Of a stretch of 64,000 nt of DNA, positions 8,988 through 18,329 are shown piece after piece. Position 1 is the stretch's first letter; each line of letters begins with the position of its first letter. The position numbers were made by a program, and so were the translations under genes. Under the pieces are notes generated by a model. It was not told the DNA's origin and did no database searches. It worked only from the letters and a program-made list of their open reading frames with translations. Source of the DNA: Paenibacillus sp. FSL R5-0623. GTDB lineage: Bacteria > Bacillota > Bacilli > Paenibacillales > Paenibacillaceae. The DNA lies in contig NZ_CP150233.1 in NCBI RefSeq assembly GCF_037974265.1, forward strand, positions 1,116,001 through 1,180,000. Direction: 5' to 3'.

Positions 8988-11792
8988 TTAACTAGCCAAA
9001 GGCAACGCTTTGGTCACTTGAACTGTAATTGTCTCGGTGCTGGTTACGCCTGCGGCGTTGATCAGCTCAGCACGGTACGTGTACGTTCCGTTAGCGCGAC
9101 CGGACAATTCAGTTGTAGCACTTTGAGAAGCTGGTGTTACTGCGTTCAACGCTTGTGTATCAATCAATACATCATTCTCATAGAGACGGTATTCAGTTGC
9201 GTTTGTACCCCACCAGAGGTTCATGGATACGTTGTAGTTGCCATCACCATCCCAGTTGTTTTGGGACAACGTAGCTTTGCCTGGAGCAGCATTGGTTACT
9301 TGTACTGTCAGCACGTCACTGCGTGTTGTGCCTTTGTCATTGGTCAGCTCGGCTACGTAGGTATACGTACCGTTGGCTTTACCTGTAATAGCTGTTTTGG
9401 AGGACTGAGCCGATGGTGAAGCCGCAGTCAACTTCTGTGTATCGATTAGAACGCCGTTCTCATACAGTTTGTACTCGGAACCATTTTCGCCCCACCAGAG
9501 GTTCATGTTTACGTTATACGAACCTTCGAACAGGCCAGTGGTATATCCATTATCAGAAGAAAGCACCGGTTTACCCGGTGCTCCTGCAGCTGGAGTGGAA
9601 GGCACTTCGCCGCCACCTTGCTCTTCAGCAGGTACAAAATCATTCAAACTTCTTGGTTTCAATTGATATACATCTTTGAAAATAGCGGAAATGCCTGTGA
9701 TACTGATCTTGTCCCCTGCAACATAAGGGAAGGATGTATCTGTCACACCTGTACGGGTGTCTACACGGATATGCGTGCTTGTTCCGTCTGCTGCTACCGC
9801 GTCGAATTCAAATGATCCAACTGGTGTAGCACTGATGATATTCTCGATTGTTACATCCTTCAATTGAACCAGTTGACCCTGGTTCGCATCTGTAATTGCT
9901 GTTACTTCGATTGGAGCAGGTACGGAGGCTGTACCTGTTTTCTCAATCGCAACGATATCGGTAAGCTCAAACTCGCTGTTATAGATGGTTGTTGCTGCCG
10001 TTACTTTCACCTTGTCACCAGCATGGAAGCCGCTAGTATGCTGGAACACGTATATTCCAGCAGTTTCATCTTGAAGATAGAAGGCTTGTCCACCAAATGC
10101 ACCCGGCTCTGTCGTCACAACACCTTCAATTGTTACGGTAGTGCCAACTGCTTTGGTGCGTGCTTCAGCAACGGTGATAGCTGCTGGAATCGGTCCTTCT
10201 TCTTCTGGAAGCTGTTCTGCTGGCACATTACCTACGGTCACGGCATTAGTGATCAGGTTGCTACCATTCAGACGCAGACGCAAGCTGGCAGCGCCAGTTG
10301 TACCTGGTTTGATGCGTACGTTCAGATCTTTGATCGCGCGACCTTTACTGTCCGAGGTTACACTGAATGTGGAGCTGTAGCCGTACGAAGTCGGCCAAGT
10401 ACCACTTTCATTCTGGATCATGGCGACCTGTGTTCCACCAGTCAGATAGATACCGGCACTATAACCGGATACGGTTGTGTTGGGTGGCATGTTCTCTACA
10501 ACTACACGAACCTGGAAGTCTTCTGCATTTGGGAGAGTATCCTGTTTCACGAAGCTGTAGGCAGCATTTGCACTGGATGCAGGGCCGCCGTAAGAACCAG
10601 CCTTGAACGTGGAACGATCGTACCACTTGTATCCGGCAGCAGGTGCGGACCAAGGTTCAGCCTGTGGTTCTGTGGAAGCAGCCGGCTCTTCGAATGGCAA
10701 CAAAGCTGTAGCTGTGTCCAGTTCAAGTCCGTTCACTTCAGTCAGGCTTGTGTAGTTCTCTTGTGTAGCAAGCCAGTTCACGGTGTTCACGAGCAACACG
10801 GCATCATCGGCTTCTTTGAAACCGTCATAAGTTGTTTTGCGTGTGCCTGTCTCTTCACGCAAGTATTTTGGTGATGCATCTTCTACTGGAGAGGAGTCAC
10901 CGATGAAAGCAGCCTTACCTGCACCCAGCTTGGATACGGCTACGTAAGGACCTTCTTCGATCCCGCCACCGTTGTAGACGCCTTGGTCCACTGCGTTATT
11001 CCATTTTGCATTGGTTTTTGGCAGGTACACAATGCCTTTTGCTTTTTCCGGATCAGTGATTGCGAGTGTTGAACCGGCGTGCATGGCTACAGCCGATACC
11101 CCTTCTGTGATGCCGAAGGCTTGATCTGCCGGTACAACGATATTGGCGTTGATATCGCCAAGTGCGTTATAGCGGAAACGTACGCCGAAGTTATCGGACA
11201 ACCAGTCCGAGCCGGTTACATTTTGCATCGCTTCAGAATTACGCTCATCAGTGCTCATACCTTTGGCCGGATCTTCGAATGCTCCCCGACGATAGCCGTT
11301 GATGACTTCAGAGCCATCCCAGCGGTTTTTATTACGGTCGGCATTATAGTGATCTCCAACAAAGAAGATGCTGCCGCCCGTTTCAACATATTGTTTCAGT
11401 GCTGCTTGTTCGGATGTTTTGAAAGGAATTTGAGGCTCTGCAATAACGAATACGTTATACTCTTTCAGATCATCATAGGTAAATGGAGTTGTCTTGCGAA
11501 GTTCTTTGACATCGTAACCATCATTCGCGAGTGCATTCCCGAAGTCGGAGAAACCACCATCAATGACCCAGTCTGCAGCTCCAGCCGTTTGGCCGTGAGA
11601 GTTGTCGAACAATACTTTTTTACCTGCATTTTGGTTCACAACCTTTGCCTGGATGAACGGTGCCGGGTCTGTCGGTCCTTCCGCATGAACCGATGCATCT
11701 CCGTTCCATAATCCGATCTGAAGTGGCAAAGCCATGGACAATGCCAGGAGTGATTTTAAAAATACTCCTCGCATACCTGTTAATTTATCCAA
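8988..11792 (-). CDS. Large secreted multidomain protein: GIFT/ThuA-like domain, OB-fold domain, two C-terminal Ig-like repeats
   Basis: Secreted protein of about 934 residues. After a signal peptide (core [19 protein letters not shown]) comes a domain (about 45-350) with [30 protein letters not shown] and [19 protein letters not shown]. It resembles the DUF4350/GIFT glutamine-amidotransferase-like fold. A beta-rich segment follows (about 385-530). Then there is an OB-fold region (about 540-715, [20 protein letters not shown]) of the kind found in secreted nucleases such as YhcR, but no nuclease motif is visible. The C-terminus has two 90-residue repeats sharing NLWWGxNxxEYxLYENxVLI, as in bacillar chitinase and cellulase binding modules. 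GGAGGG lies six bases before TTG 11792; an upstream TTG at 11807 overlaps this site. Function is unknown. Confidence 0.8.
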   Translation of the reverse strand: MDKLTGMRGVFLKSLLALSMALPLQIGLWNGDASVHAEGPTDPAPFIQAKVVNQNAGKKVLFDNSHGQTAGAADWVIDGGFSDFGNALANDGYDVKELRKTTPFTYDDLKEYNVFVIAEPQIPFKTSEQAALKQYVETGGSIFFVGDHYNADRNKNRWDGSEVINGYRRGAFEDPAKGMSTDERNSEAMQNVTGSDWLSDNFGVRFRYNALGDINANIVVPADQAFGITEGVSAVAMHAGSTLAITDPEKAKGIVYLPKTNAKWNNAVDQGVYNGGGIEEGPYVAVSKLGAGKAAFIGDSSPVEDASPKYLREETGTRKTTYDGFKEADDAVLLVNTVNWLATQENYTSLTEVNGLELDTATALLPFEEPAASTEPQAEPWSAPAAGYKWYDRSTFKAGSYGGPASSANAAYSFVKQDTLPNAEDFQVRVVVENMPPNTTVSGYSAGIYLTGGTQVAMIQNESGTWPTSYGYSSTFSVTSDSKGRAIKDLNVRIKPGTTGAASLRLRLNGSNLITNAVTVGNVPAEQLPEEEGPIPAAITVAEARTKAVGTTVTIEGVVTTEPGAFGGQAFYLQDETAGIYVFQHTSGFHAGDKVKVTAATTIYNSEFELTDIVAIEKTGTASVPAPIEVTAITDANQGQLVQLKDVTIENIISATPVGSFEFDAVAADGTSTHIRVDTRTGVTDTSFPYVAGDKISITGISAIFKDVYQLKPRSLNDFVPAEEQGGGEVPSTPAAGAPGKPVLSSDNGYTTGLFEGSYNVNMNLWWGENGSEYKLYENGVLIDTQKLTAASPSAQSSKTAITGKANGTYTYVAELTNDKGTTRSDVLTVQVTNAAPGKATLSQNNWDGDGNYNVSMNLWWGTNATEYRLYENDVLIDTQALNAVTPASQSATTELSGRANGTYTYRAELINAAGVTSTETITVQVTKALPLAS

Positions 11793-11870
11793 CCAAATCC
11801 CTCCCAAATATTAGTTGATTCATGAGTTCGTCCATATTCTACCACATGAAAATCTCACATAGTCATAACA

Positions 11871-11901
11871 ATTTGTAAAAATTAACTCGATATTTGTAAA
11901 A
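11871..11901 (-). repeat. Direct repeat upstream of the secreted multidomain gene
   Basis: The ten-mer ATTTGTAAAA occurs at 11871-11880 and 11892-11901, exactly 21 bases apart (two helix turns). On the gene strand this reads TTTTACAAAT twice with GTTAAT between. The spacing and TTTACA core resemble binding sites for OmpR/PhoP-type regulators. Confidence 0.45.
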
Positions 11902-11982
11902 TTGGGTCTTTTGACATATCTATAGGTAATTCGATCCTGTCTTTATTTATCCAATCTACCATCGTATATTGATTTCGGCATT

Positions 11983-12006
11983 AAAAAAGCCATCTCTTAT
12001 GAGATG
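11983..12006 (-). terminator. Terminator whose loop contains the sigma-factor stop codon
   Basis: On the minus strand the stem CATCTC/GAGATG closes the loop ATAA, which includes the TAA stop (11997-11999), and is followed by GGCTTTTTT. Confidence 0.75.
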
Positions 12007-12473
12007 ACTTTGGCCCGAATTCGATTGACGGCATGGAAGACAGAGGATTTAATCATACCTTCACTGCGATTCACCAGCTCTGCCGTTTCCTTAATGGAGT
12101 ATCCATGGATGAGGCGAAGTTCTAATATTTTACGATGTTCGGTGTTGTTAATATGGGAAACAAGATCATGAACACCTTCGCTAATTTCAAGGTGGGATGT
12201 ATCGACGTGGTGGGTAGGTACCTCCAGACGGCTGTCTCGTCTGAGTGTACGGGTCCGCCTGCGGAAGCTGTCCATCGCCAGGTTACGGGCAATGCGTTTG
12301 AGATAATAGAGAATGCGATCTTCAGGGATATCCACGGTAACGTTCATTAATCGAATGAAACAATCCTGTGCCAAATCTTCTGCATCTTGCGGTTGTTTGA
12401 CGATATGGGATAGATACCTCGTGATTTCTGATTTATAGTTGATATAAGCTTCATTAATTCGTGTGCTGTTCAT
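11997..12473 (-). CDS. ECF-type RNA polymerase sigma factor
   Basis: Sigma factor of 158 residues with region 2 near residues 10-75 (AEDLAQDCFIRLMN, YLKRIARNLAMDSFRRR) and region 4 near 105-158 (RKILELRLIHGYSIKETAELV, then SEGMIKSSVFHAVNRIR, a helix-turn-helix). Size and layout are those of an ECF factor redirecting RNA polymerase to stress or envelope genes. No anti-sigma gene adjoins it, because a terminator closes the unit at its stop codon. Start ATG 12473 follows AAGGGGG. Its upstream region carries the same triple half-site array as the exporter promoter at 16115-16166, so it may be controlled by the divergent two-component system. Confidence 0.9.
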   Translation of the reverse strand: MNSTRINEAYINYKSEITRYLSHIVKQPQDAEDLAQDCFIRLMNVTVDIPEDRILYYLKRIARNLAMDSFRRRTRTLRRDSRLEVPTHHVDTSHLEISEGVHDLVSHINNTEHRKILELRLIHGYSIKETAELVNRSEGMIKSSVFHAVNRIRAKVIS

Positions 12474-12541
12474 ATGATGTGAATCCCCCTTGGATACAGA
12501 TCAGGCATGGGTCCGGTCTGGTATGAGTCTCTTATGATCCA

Positions 12542-12593
12542 AGTATATCGGGAGGTTGTTTCCAAAAGGTTCAGAGTTGTATCGGAGTTGTAA
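12542..12593 (-). promoter_or_regulatory. Promoter with triple half-site operator before the sigma-factor gene
   Basis: On the minus strand: TTACAA at 12593, ATACAACTC 11 bases later, AAACAACCTCC 21 bases later, and -10 box TATACT 14 bases after that (12547-12542). No standard -35 is visible. The same elements with the same spacings stand at 16115-16166 before the ABC exporter. Such arrays are typical of OmpR-family activators. Confidence 0.65.
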
Positions 12594-12613
12594 CATTTCG
12601 TGCTTCCCTCTAT

Positions 12614-12630
12614 CCAAGCATACGGCTTGG
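12614..12630. repeat. Inverted repeat upstream of the response-regulator gene
   Basis: CCAAGC and GCTTGG form perfect six-base arms around a five-base centre, about 60 bases before the regulator start. Possible operator; no terminator-like T run follows. Confidence 0.35.
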
Positions 12631-12688
12631 GATACAAAATATAGGCAGATGAAGGAAATTCATAGAGCAGGGAGATTACGAAAGTATC

Positions 12689-13402
12689 ATGAGACAAAAA
12701 GAGATTTTAATTATTGAGGACGAGGAGTCCATTCGCGATATTTTGTCCTATTCGTTACGTAAGGAAGGATTTGAGATCAAGGAAGCAGCTACGGGAAAAG
12801 AGGGCCTGGATCTGCTTCGGGATTCGAAGCCGGATCTGATCCTGCTGGATCTGATGCTGCCGGATATGAGCGGTTTTGATGTGTGCAGACAATTATCTGT
12901 GAACTCCAAGATACCTGTCATCATGATCACTGCGAAGTCGGACATGCTGGACAAGGTACTTGGCATGGAGCTTGGGGCGGATGATTATATCACGAAACCT
13001 TTTGATATCCGGGAGGTGGTTGCGCGCATTCGGGCGATCTTTCGCCGGATTGATCTCATCAGCGAGACACTGGAGAATCAGTCCTATGAGGTAGTAAGGC
13101 TGGGCAAGCATATTGAGATTCGCAAGGATGAACGGGAAGTGTGGAAAGACGGGGAACGGGCAGGACTCACGAATAAGGAATATGATCTGTTGTTATTTCT
13201 CGTGACCCATCATCGTAAGGTTCATACACGTTCTGAACTGCTGGACAAGGTATGGGGATTTGATTTTGCAGGGGATACCCGAACAGTGGATATTCATGTG
13301 CAACGGATTCGCAAGAAACTGGATAGTGGTGTGCAAGGCATTTCGATGATTGAAACGGTATTCGGTGTGGGGTACAAGCTGAATATTCAGGTACAGACAT
13401 GA
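12689..13402 (+). CDS. OmpR-family response regulator
   Basis: Response regulator of 237 residues. The receiver domain (1-120) has acidic pair ED at 10-11, phosphoacceptor Asp54 in ILLDLMLPD and the conserved Lys in ITKPFD. The C-terminal winged helix (about 135-233) shows LTNKEYDLLLFLVTHHRKV, RSELLDKVWG and RTVDIHVQRIRKKL. It overlaps the kinase gene by four bases (ATGA), so the pair is co-translated. The ribosome binding site GCAGGGAG is about 14 bases from the ATG, rather far. Likely targets are the promoters at 12542-12593 and 16115-16166, which share direct-repeat arrays; this is inference. Confidence 0.92.
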   Translation: MRQKEILIIEDEESIRDILSYSLRKEGFEIKEAATGKEGLDLLRDSKPDLILLDLMLPDMSGFDVCRQLSVNSKIPVIMITAKSDMLDKVLGMELGADDYITKPFDIREVVARIRAIFRRIDLISETLENQSYEVVRLGKHIEIRKDEREVWKDGERAGLTNKEYDLLLFLVTHHRKVHTRSELLDKVWGFDFAGDTRTVDIHVQRIRKKLDSGVQGISMIETVFGVGYKLNIQVQT

Positions 13403-14865
13403 AGTGGACGATCCAGTTCAAAATGGTGGTGTTATTCTCGGTCATTGTCTTTATCGGATTCTCCGTTCTGCTGATTCTATCCAATAAGGTAGCTCAGGAG
13501 AATATGTACCGGGAAGTGCATGAGGATATGGTGCAATCCAAACGAAATCTGGACATCGCGCTGAATCAATACTTCCTGATCCATAACAAACGCATGAGCA
13601 GAGACTCGCTCGAAGCCGGAAGTCGCGAGCTCGCGGAGCAGATTGGATCAGCCGTTGGAGGGGAGATTACAGTATTTCGTCCTGATGCCTCGTCATACGG
13701 ATTGGTGGGCAACGAGGTTAACGTGGCTAAGCGGTCTGACCATCCTGATATGGAAGAAGCCAAACACTCCCGAATCGCGTACACCACAGTTGTGGATAAA
13801 GGCCAGGTCACGGCCAGTCTGTCCTTCCCGCTCCAGACGGATCAACAATTGATTGGAATCGTACAGATGGAGAAGGATTATACGGACTTGTTTAAACGCA
13901 ACCTTCGTTTTCAAAATACGATCAAGCTGTTCGCAGCGGTTATTTTTGTATTTTTATTTATCGCATCCATCTTTATTTCCCGGAAAATCACACAACCCAT
14001 CCGTGTACTCACAAAACGTTCTGCCGAAGTGGCCCAAGGGAGTCTGAACGCAGACATCCAGATTACCACCAAGGATGAGATCGGTGAACTGGCTTCAAGC
14101 TTCACCGTCATGATTGATCGGATAAGGGAGCAGATTGATGTGATTGAGCGGGAGCGGGACGAAGTGAAACAAGTACAGGCGCGAAGCAAAGTCTTTTTTG
14201 ACAATGTGACGCATGAATTAAAGACACCGCTCACGACGATTCTGGGATACGCCCAGATTTTGCGGGATAACGGATTCACCGATCAGGACTTTTTTGACAA
14301 AGGCATGAATTATATTATCAAGGAAAGCCAGCGTCTCAACACGATGGTTGCTGATATTCTGGAGGTGTCGGTCTCGTCTGCGGTCATTCAGGCGTACCGA
14401 TTTGAACGTATAGATGTATCGGACATCATTCGTGAAGCTTGTGAGGACATGTCGATTAAGGCGGGCAAGTATAATATAGGCATCCATTATGAGCTGGAGG
14501 AACATCAGTATTTACAGGGAGATCGGGATAAGTTGAAGGAGGTCTTCCTTAACGTTCTGGATAACTCAATCAAGTACAGTGATGTGAATTCAATCATCGA
14601 GGTGCAATCTTTCCGGTTGGCTGATGTCATAGCTATCGTAATTCGTGATCAGGGAGAGGGTATTGGTGCTGAGGCACTTCAGCATGTATTTGAACCTTTT
14701 TACCAGGATAAAGAGATCAATAGGGCGGAGAAAGGCAGCGCGGGGCTCGGCTTGTCTATTGTGAAGAACATCGTTGAACGTCACGGAGGAACAGTGGAGA
14801 TGAAGAGTATCATGCGTCAAGGGACACAAGTAAATATCAGTCTTCCGGGGGAAATGAACACATGA
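13399..14865 (+). CDS. Membrane sensor histidine kinase
   Basis: Kinase of 488 residues: first membrane helix at about 9-28, an extracytoplasmic sensor of about 145 residues, a second helix at about 176-195, and HAMP (ISRKITQPIRVLTKRS onward). The dimerisation box has phospho-acceptor His272 in VTHELKTPLTTILGYAQ. The ATPase domain has N-box NVLDNSIKYS, DQGEGIG and GSAGLGLSIVK. It pairs with the upstream regulator and is followed with overlap by a membrane-anchored protein that may modulate it. The sensed signal is unknown; the linked MacAB-like exporter suggests envelope or antimicrobial stress. Confidence 0.92.
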   Translation: MKWTIQFKMVVLFSVIVFIGFSVLLILSNKVAQENMYREVHEDMVQSKRNLDIALNQYFLIHNKRMSRDSLEAGSRELAEQIGSAVGGEITVFRPDASSYGLVGNEVNVAKRSDHPDMEEAKHSRIAYTTVVDKGQVTASLSFPLQTDQQLIGIVQMEKDYTDLFKRNLRFQNTIKLFAAVIFVFLFIASIFISRKITQPIRVLTKRSAEVAQGSLNADIQITTKDEIGELASSFTVMIDRIREQIDVIERERDEVKQVQARSKVFFDNVTHELKTPLTTILGYAQILRDNGFTDQDFFDKGMNYIIKESQRLNTMVADILEVSVSSAVIQAYRFERIDVSDIIREACEDMSIKAGKYNIGIHYELEEHQYLQGDRDKLKEVFLNVLDNSIKYSDVNSIIEVQSFRLADVIAIVIRDQGEGIGAEALQHVFEPFYQDKEINRAEKGSAGLGLSIVKNIVERHGGTVEMKSIMRQGTQVNISLPGEMNT

Positions 14866-16025
14866 GACATCCCGGATTTTGGCGTAAAAACCGCGACAGA
14901 TTGATGTTGTCAGGGCTGTTAATTGCATTTGTCAGCGGAATCTTCGGGATTGGCAGCCTGTTCAGTATCGCGAACCTCAAACCAAGAACCGTAATTTTGC
15001 CAGGTGAGCAATTCAATAGCCGTCTGGCGCCGCCACCGAGCAGCACAATTCAGATCGAGTCAGCTACCAAGATTCCAAATGACTTTCCGATCTTTGATTT
15101 TGAAGTGGTAGACCGGAACACGATTATATTAAATCAACTGGAATCTTCCTATTCCAGACTTCAGTTGTCTCTCCTGCATCTGGATGATAATGAAGTGAAG
15201 AGTATTGCGAGTAATACAGATTACGGTGTAGCGATCAGCCCGGACCACAAGAAGATCATATACTCCCAATACCGGGCGGGTCAGACGCTGAAGACGACGT
15301 ATGAGTATGTGATTGAGAGCGGGGAACGTCGCAAGCTTCCGAACGACAACTCCTATTATAGAGTGTTTGTAGGGAACGAATCCTACATCGGTCAGGATGA
15401 TCTCTTATTCAAACAAGTAGATCTGAGCCAGGGGACGAGTCAAGTCATCTACACATATGATGAGCTGATGGACATGTTCACAGGACCAAGACAAGGGAAA
15501 GGTTCGAATGATACGTTTATCGTGATGGATGTCTTGCAGGTTAGTGAAGACCTGAAACAGTTTTATATGCTGGTGATGCTAAAAGACAATTATGCCATCT
15601 ATCGTGTATCGCTTGAGGACGAGCATGAAGTGAAGGCATATGCTGCAATGGAAGACATTCAACAATTCAAGTTACTGAAAAGTGGTGACATGCTCATCCA
15701 GGGAACGATGAATAAGGTACAGGGGCTGTATCGGTATCGTGCAGCACAGGAGCAGTATGATCTGATATTAAAAGGTTCCATCTGGAACTTCGAACTGGAT
15801 GCAGAGGAATCGCGAATCGCATACTTTTACCCGATGGATAATCAGAATCAGAAGAATGAGTTGCATATTGCCTACCTGAATGACAGCAAGCTTTCGTCGG
15901 ATACGGTGATCTACCGCAATATTGATAACTTCATCAATCTGAAATGGAATGACGATGAGCTATTTGCAGTGGGCAGCACGATGGATAAAAGTGAGATGTA
16001 CCGCTTTAGTTTTAGAGCCTGGTAA
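14862..16025 (+). CDS. Membrane-anchored protein of unknown function, possibly beta-propeller, in the two-component operon
   Basis: Protein of 387 residues with one N-terminal membrane helix (about 14-36, LMLSGLLIAFVSGIFGIGSL) and a large outside part. That part is rich in beta strands with TolB-like repeats such as GVAISPDHKKIIYSQY and EESRIAYFYPM, which suggests a partial beta-propeller. Start ATG 14862 overlaps the kinase stop (ATGA). Being third in the operon suggests an accessory to signal sensing, but I recognise no characterised family. A terminator-like structure follows, which separates it from the exporter genes. Confidence 0.6.
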   Translation: MRHPGFWRKNRDRLMLSGLLIAFVSGIFGIGSLFSIANLKPRTVILPGEQFNSRLAPPPSSTIQIESATKIPNDFPIFDFEVVDRNTIILNQLESSYSRLQLSLLHLDDNEVKSIASNTDYGVAISPDHKKIIYSQYRAGQTLKTTYEYVIESGERRKLPNDNSYYRVFVGNESYIGQDDLLFKQVDLSQGTSQVIYTYDELMDMFTGPRQGKGSNDTFIVMDVLQVSEDLKQFYMLVMLKDNYAIYRVSLEDEHEVKAYAAMEDIQQFKLLKSGDMLIQGTMNKVQGLYRYRAAQEQYDLILKGSIWNFELDAEESRIAYFYPMDNQNQKNELHIAYLNDSKLSSDTVIYRNIDNFINLKWNDDELFAVGSTMDKSEMYRFSFRAW

Positions 16026-16048
16026 GCGGCAAAAGGTACACGAATATT

Positions 16049-16104
16049 AGACCTTGGGTCTGGATGGAGCTGGCGATAGCTACTCTGCGGACAAGGTCTT
16101 TTTG
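16049..16104 (+). terminator. Terminator after the two-component operon
   Basis: Perfect eight-base stem AGACCTTG/CAAGGTCT (16049-16056 with 16092-16099) with a long structured loop, then TTTTTG. Confidence 0.6.
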
Positions 16105-16114
16105 TTATGACATT

Positions 16115-16166
16115 TTACAAGTTGGATACAACTCCGGCCAGCCCCGATACATCTCCACCCTATAAT
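16115..16166 (+). promoter_or_regulatory. Promoter with triple half-site operator before the MacAB-like exporter
   Basis: TTACAA at 16115, ATACAACTC at 16126 (+11), ATACATCTCC at 16147 (+21) and -10 box TATAAT at 16161-16166 (+14). There is no recognisable -35, so an activator is expected. The architecture is the same as at 12542-12593 on the other strand. Confidence 0.7.
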
Positions 16167-16228
16167 AAAAGGGAATGAGCTACGCGAATCCATACATATT
16201 TAGCAAGTAGAAAGGAAGAAATGTAGCA

Positions 16229-16912
16229 ATGCTTCAAGTTGAACAATTATCCCACTCGTTTCGCAATGGCCAGGGAACCGTGCCGGTTCTTCAAGATATC
16301 AACCTGACGATTGGAGAAGGCAAGATGGTGGCCCTGCTGGGCAGTTCGGGTTCAGGCAAGTCTACACTGCTTAATCTGATGGCGGGGCTGATGAAACCGG
16401 ATCAGGGCAAGATTCTAATTGCTGGACAAGATATTGTACGTTTCAGTGAAAATCGCCTGGCGGAGTTCAGGCGCAATCATATCGGGTTTATTTTTCAATC
16501 CTATGAGCTGCTGTCCAATCTTACGATCCGGGAAAATGTAGAGTTACCCTTGGTGTTCATGGGTGTAAGCCCTTCGAAACGCAAAGCAAAAGCATTAAAG
16601 CTGTTGGAGCAGGTTGGACTTGGGGAAAAGGCAAGCTTATTCCCGTCCCAGTTGTCGGGCGGTCAACAACAACGTGTCAGTATTGCACGTTCGCTCATTA
16701 CCGAACCCTCGGTGATCTTTGCAGATGAGCCGACGGGAAATTTGGATACCGAGACGGAGGAAGAGATCATTGCGATTTTGCAGCAGCTTAACCGGGATAT
16801 GAATACAACCTTTGTCATTGTGACACATGAAGCAGAGGTCGCCGAGCAGATGCAGGTCGTTCTTACCCTGCAACATGGAATACTGGTCGAAGAAGCTGTA
16901 AGGAAAGTTTGA
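16229..16912 (+). CDS. MacB/LolD-type ABC transporter ATP-binding protein
   Basis: ATPase of 227 residues with Walker A LGSSGSGKST, Q-loop GFIFQSYELLSNLT, signature [13 protein letters not shown], Walker B VIFADEPTGNLD and switch His in VIVTHEAEVA. EPTGNLD and the following segment mark the MacB/LolD/FtsE group, which drives mechanotransmission rather than membrane import. It is followed 18 bases later by its permease and then by an adaptor, the same composition as YknXYZ of Bacillus subtilis, which exports or neutralises the toxin SdpC. Export of antimicrobial peptides is a reasonable guess. Confidence 0.9.
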   Translation: MLQVEQLSHSFRNGQGTVPVLQDINLTIGEGKMVALLGSSGSGKSTLLNLMAGLMKPDQGKILIAGQDIVRFSENRLAEFRRNHIGFIFQSYELLSNLTIRENVELPLVFMGVSPSKRKAKALKLLEQVGLGEKASLFPSQLSGGQQQRVSIARSLITEPSVIFADEPTGNLDTETEEEIIAILQQLNRDMNTTFVIVTHEAEVAEQMQVVLTLQHGILVEEAVRKV

Positions 16913-16930
16913 GGCAAAAGGAGAGGAAAT

Positions 16931-18301
16931 GTGAGAATACGGGATGTAGCACGTATGGCCTGGGGACAGATCATTCGCAGAAAAATGGTCACCCTGTTGT
17001 GCATGATGGGGCTGTCCATCGGCTCTGCCGCCATGATCATTGCACTTAGCGTGGGGCAGTCCGTACAGACCTATAGCGAGAGAACATTAAACGACAATTA
17101 CAAGATGGATGAGATTACGATTACGCCCAATGAAGGCATTCGTACGGGGAACGGCAAGGGGAGCGGTCAGACATCGAAGTTTGAACGGGGCGCGTTGACG
17201 TTGGAAAAGATCCAGATTATCCAAAGGCTCCCCCATGTGGTTGCCGTGGCTCCCATGTTAAAGCTGGATTCGCTGGAAATGGTGCTTCCAGATGGTCGCA
17301 GTACCTATGTTGAAGTCATTGGTACACAGCTCGAGACCCTGGGTGGGTTTGGATACAAGTATGCTGAGGGGCGTGGTACGGAAGATGGTCGTATGGCGGT
17401 GACCAGTTATGGGACCGCATTCGGACTCGTAGACCCGAAAGTAACTCAGAAGTTATTCGAGCAGTTGAATGCTGATCCATATAACAATGCGCTTTTGGAA
17501 GAGTATATGGCGATCGCATCGAAGCAGGATCAGCTCGTCCAGCAGCATGTTCAATTTCGATATGAAGACTTTGTGAATGCAAGCAAAACCAGAATGAGCG
17601 GCTCCATACGTGTATCTGGAGAACTAATGAAACCCTCCAATATGGATGATATGACTGCTCAAGGTGACAAAAAAGTGTATCTGCCACTCGATACAGCTCG
17701 TGCATTGCAGGATGAGCTTGGATTGCAACAGGCAGACAATAGTTCGGCCAAACATCTTAACTCGGCCTTGGTCAAGGTAGAGGATAAACGCTATGTATCT
17801 CAGGTGGAAGAACAGATCCAAAAGCTGACGTTAAACACACAGAGCAATCTGTTCCAGGAGGAAGCGATGGCAGGCCAACTGGCGATGTACCAAAAAGCGG
17901 CACTGGGCATCGGTGGTTTTATCATGCTGCTGGCCTCATTATCCATTATTGTGGCAATGATTATGTCTACGCATCAACGGCGTAAGCAGATTGGTGTAAT
18001 GAAGGTGCTGGGTGCGAATCTGTGGCAGATCCGCCAGATGTTTATTACGGAAGCAGCGATGCTTGGATTAATGGGCGGTGTGGCTGGTGTGGGGATTGCC
18101 TTTGCTGCCCTCGGCGGGGTGAACAGTCTGCTGGCGAGTCAGATGGCAGATCAGATGAATGGTCCGATGACCGTCGTTATTCAGCAGTCGGCTTTGCCAC
18201 TGGGCATCGTTTTTGCTGTTCTGGTTGGCATTGTATCGGGTATATATCCGGCAATCAGCGCATCTCGGACCAATGCATTAACTGTGATCAAATCAATGTA
18301 A
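16931..18301 (+). CDS. MacB/FtsX-type ABC transporter permease
   Basis: Permease of 456 residues. It has one N-terminal helix (about 22-42), a large extracytoplasmic domain (about 45-315) and three C-terminal helices starting at GIGGFIMLLASLSIIVAMIM, with the FtsX motif RRKQIGVMKVLGAN in the cytoplasmic loop. This four-helix layout is that of MacB-type mechanotransmission transporters. GTG start 16931 follows AGGAGAGGAAAT. It works with the ATPase just upstream and the adaptor downstream. Confidence 0.9.
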   Translation: MRIRDVARMAWGQIIRRKMVTLLCMMGLSIGSAAMIIALSVGQSVQTYSERTLNDNYKMDEITITPNEGIRTGNGKGSGQTSKFERGALTLEKIQIIQRLPHVVAVAPMLKLDSLEMVLPDGRSTYVEVIGTQLETLGGFGYKYAEGRGTEDGRMAVTSYGTAFGLVDPKVTQKLFEQLNADPYNNALLEEYMAIASKQDQLVQQHVQFRYEDFVNASKTRMSGSIRVSGELMKPSNMDDMTAQGDKKVYLPLDTARALQDELGLQQADNSSAKHLNSALVKVEDKRYVSQVEEQIQKLTLNTQSNLFQEEAMAGQLAMYQKAALGIGGFIMLLASLSIIVAMIMSTHQRRKQIGVMKVLGANLWQIRQMFITEAAMLGLMGGVAGVGIAFAALGGVNSLLASQMADQMNGPMTVVIQQSALPLGIVFAVLVGIVSGIYPAISASRTNALTVIKSM

Positions 18302-18329
18302 TTTTATCAGCGAAAGGGAAATTGGGCAC

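Noticed and set aside
9864..10874. Long open frame of 336 codons on the plus strand
   Set aside because: It lies antisense to the clearly conserved secreted multidomain protein, has no ribosome binding site and a Cys-rich composition typical of shadow frames.
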